A DNA stretch of 46,735 bases from the NCBI GenBank assembly GCA_903866825.1, contig CAIPPE010000295.1:1-46735 (forward strand), in the 5' to 3' direction. This DNA comes from an uncultured Methylococcaceae bacterium. GTDB taxonomy: Bacteria; Pseudomonadota; Gammaproteobacteria; Methylococcales; Methylomonadaceae. Shown here in pieces: positions 45,522 through 46,735 of this stretch; the first letter of the stretch is position 1, and each line of letters starts with the position of its first letter. The translations under genes and the position numbers were made by a program. Under the pieces are notes generated by a model. That model made no database searches, had not been told where the DNA came from, and saw only the letters and a list, made by a program, of their open reading frames with translations.

Positions 45522-45650
45522 CAATCCTAAAACCTAATCCCCCTATTATTTCCCTATAAATAACAATCTATCACTGTATTCTTTATTTACTTTTAGTTAT
45601 AACGACTTATAATGCAGACGAAACCTACCCACTTTAGCTAAAGGTGCTTT

Positions 45651-46735
45651 ATGATAAAACGACAACGTAATGCAAAAGTTGCTGTCAGCAATGCGATTAA
45701 ACTCATGATAGCCGGAGGGCTTTCACTCACTGCGGCAAAAGCGATTCAAGCCGCTGAACCAACGCCACCTACTCCGCCTCCAACGTATACCCGCGCACCT
45801 ATGGCAGCCTATAATTTTGCTATGGATGATGCTTTGCTGGGCAACAGTTATGAAAAGCCGGTATGGAATTTACATGACACCTTACATTTGCCTGACTGGC
45901 TAACTGTTGGAGTTGAAAACCGTACTCGCTATGAAACTTTAAGTGACTCGTTTAAACCTAGCCAAAAGTATCCCGCTATTAAAGCGGGTGGTGGCGACCA
46001 ACAAATTGCCATTCAAAGCGATATCTGGATACAAGCAAAATTTGGTAAATTCCGCTTCGCTACTGAATTTATGGATTCACGGGCACTGCAATCTGATGCA
46101 GGCACCAATAAAACGCCAAATCCACCCAATAACACCATGGTTGATACTGCTGACTTTACCCAAGCGTATGCTTCATGGGCTGATCAAAATGCGTTTTATA
46201 GTGGTTATGGCGTAGAAGTCAAAGCCGGCCGGCAAACCATGGATCTGGGGAGTCGCCGCTTGGTAGCCAGACCCATCTATCGTAATACCGTCAACAACTT
46301 TACCGGCTTACGTATCAGGTTACTGGATTATGATCGTTGGCAATTTAATGCCTTTGGCACAATGCCTGTCATCCGTTACCCCAACTATCTCACCACGCCA
46401 GCGGGCGGCAATCCTAACCTGATAGCTCCTAATGCAGACTTATTGGTTAATGGTAATCAACAATGGGATAGAGAAGATACTCAAACGTTTTTCTCGGGTG
46501 GTATTTTAGAAGGCTATAACGTCATTAAAAACATCAACTCCGAAGTATTCTTATACAATCTTAACGAAGGCGATAGCACCAACAACCCGACCCGTAATCG
46601 CCAGTATTTCACACCCGGCCTACGTTTTTATATAAGACCGAACAAGGGTGACTTTGATTTTGTTGCAGAAGGCATGGGGCAGTTTGGTACCGTGCAATAC
46701 AACACTTCGGTTAATAATCAACAACAAAACCATCA
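45651..46735 (+). CDS. Alginate-export-family outer membrane protein (partial)
   Basis: 361 codons visible, cut by the right edge. ATG 45651 with AAGGTG upstream. Signal peptide about 1-35 (LMIAGGLSLTAAKAIQA), a short Pro/Thr linker (PTPPTPPPTYTR), then a beta-barrel sequence of the Alginate_exp type: WLTVGVENRTRYETLSDSFK, IAIQSDIWIQAKFGKFRFAT, VEVKAGRQTMDLGSRRLVAR, FTPGLRFYI. The family (AlgE-like) forms outer-membrane porins for alginate or other substrates; here the cargo is unknown and no alginate genes are visible. Confidence 0.87.
   Translation, partial: MIKRQRNAKVAVSNAIKLMIAGGLSLTAAKAIQAAEPTPPTPPPTYTRAPMAAYNFAMDDALLGNSYEKPVWNLHDTLHLPDWLTVGVENRTRYETLSDSFKPSQKYPAIKAGGGDQQIAIQSDIWIQAKFGKFRFATEFMDSRALQSDAGTNKTPNPPNNTMVDTADFTQAYASWADQNAFYSGYGVEVKAGRQTMDLGSRRLVARPIYRNTVNNFTGLRIRLLDYDRWQFNAFGTMPVIRYPNYLTTPAGGNPNLIAPNADLLVNGNQQWDREDTQTFFSGGILEGYNVIKNINSEVFLYNLNEGDSTNNPTRNRQYFTPGLRFYIRPNKGDFDFVAEGMGQFGTVQYNTSVNNQQQNH

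Overview
The window looks like chromosome from a gammaproteobacterial (type I) methanotroph or close methylotroph, most likely Methylococcales. The evidence is a complete pqqABCDE cluster (the cofactor of methanol dehydrogenase), a methylotroph-type NAD-dependent formate dehydrogenase, a second F-type ATP synthase operon of N-ATPase layout, groES/groEL behind a CIRCE element, and a FecI/FecR/TonB iron-uptake block. Genus cannot be fixed from sequence reading alone. No rRNA, tRNA, CRISPR array or intact transposase was seen.

Layout. (1) 1-14695, minus strand: iron-uptake and export block read right to left: sigma factor fecI, anti-sigma fecR, an intervening island, TonB-dependent receptor with STN signalling domain, PepSY membrane protein, TolC-like outer membrane factor, RND adaptor, RND pump, tonB, and exbB running off the left edge. 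(2) 10930-13215: an island between fecR and its receptor. It holds decayed toxin-antitoxin genes and an intact AAA/DUF4143 ATPase. A 46-bp segment to the left carries copies of both the start and the end of that ATPase gene. (3) 15210-20103, minus: cyclic-di-GMP signalling locus. One intact MASE1-CHASE-PAS-PAS-GGDEF diguanylate cyclase follows a chimeric REC/HD-GYP protein and a dead MASE3-PAS sensor. (4) 20147-25929, minus: a 1148-aa protein resembling PPi-type PEP carboxykinase, an O-methyltransferase overlapping its 3' end, and an uncharacterised 497-aa protein with faint RelA/SpoT-like features. (5) 26054-33062, minus: alternative F-type ATPase operon atpD-C-Q-B-E-F-A-G, followed by a Sel1-repeat protein. 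(6) 33176-35341, minus: groS-groL with sigma70-like promoter, CIRCE and terminator. (7) 35388-46735, mostly plus: moeB, a small membrane protein (minus), pqqA-terminator-pqqBCDE, an orphan ModC-like ATPase, a LysR regulator, an exported MsrA-thioredoxin fusion, fdh, an HPP-family protein, a truncated glutamine amidotransferase remnant, and an alginate-export-type outer membrane protein cut by the right edge.

How the genes fit together. FecI/FecR and the STN domain of the receptor form a surface-signalling loop. TonB-ExbB would power the receptor, the PepSY protein may handle ferric ligand reduction, and the RND tripartite pump may export the ligand (inference). The right-hand third serves C1 oxidation: PQQ for methanol oxidation and FDH for the last step to CO2, with moeB and a molybdate-transport-like ATPase nearby.

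The points most worth a second look are the ATPase-gene relic and TA fossils in the 11-13 kb island, the PPi-PEPCK-like three-gene group, the unusual nucleotide- and ion-site residues in the second ATP synthase, the decayed sensor locus at 18.2-20.1 kb, and several clean palindromes next to pqqA, lysR and fdh.
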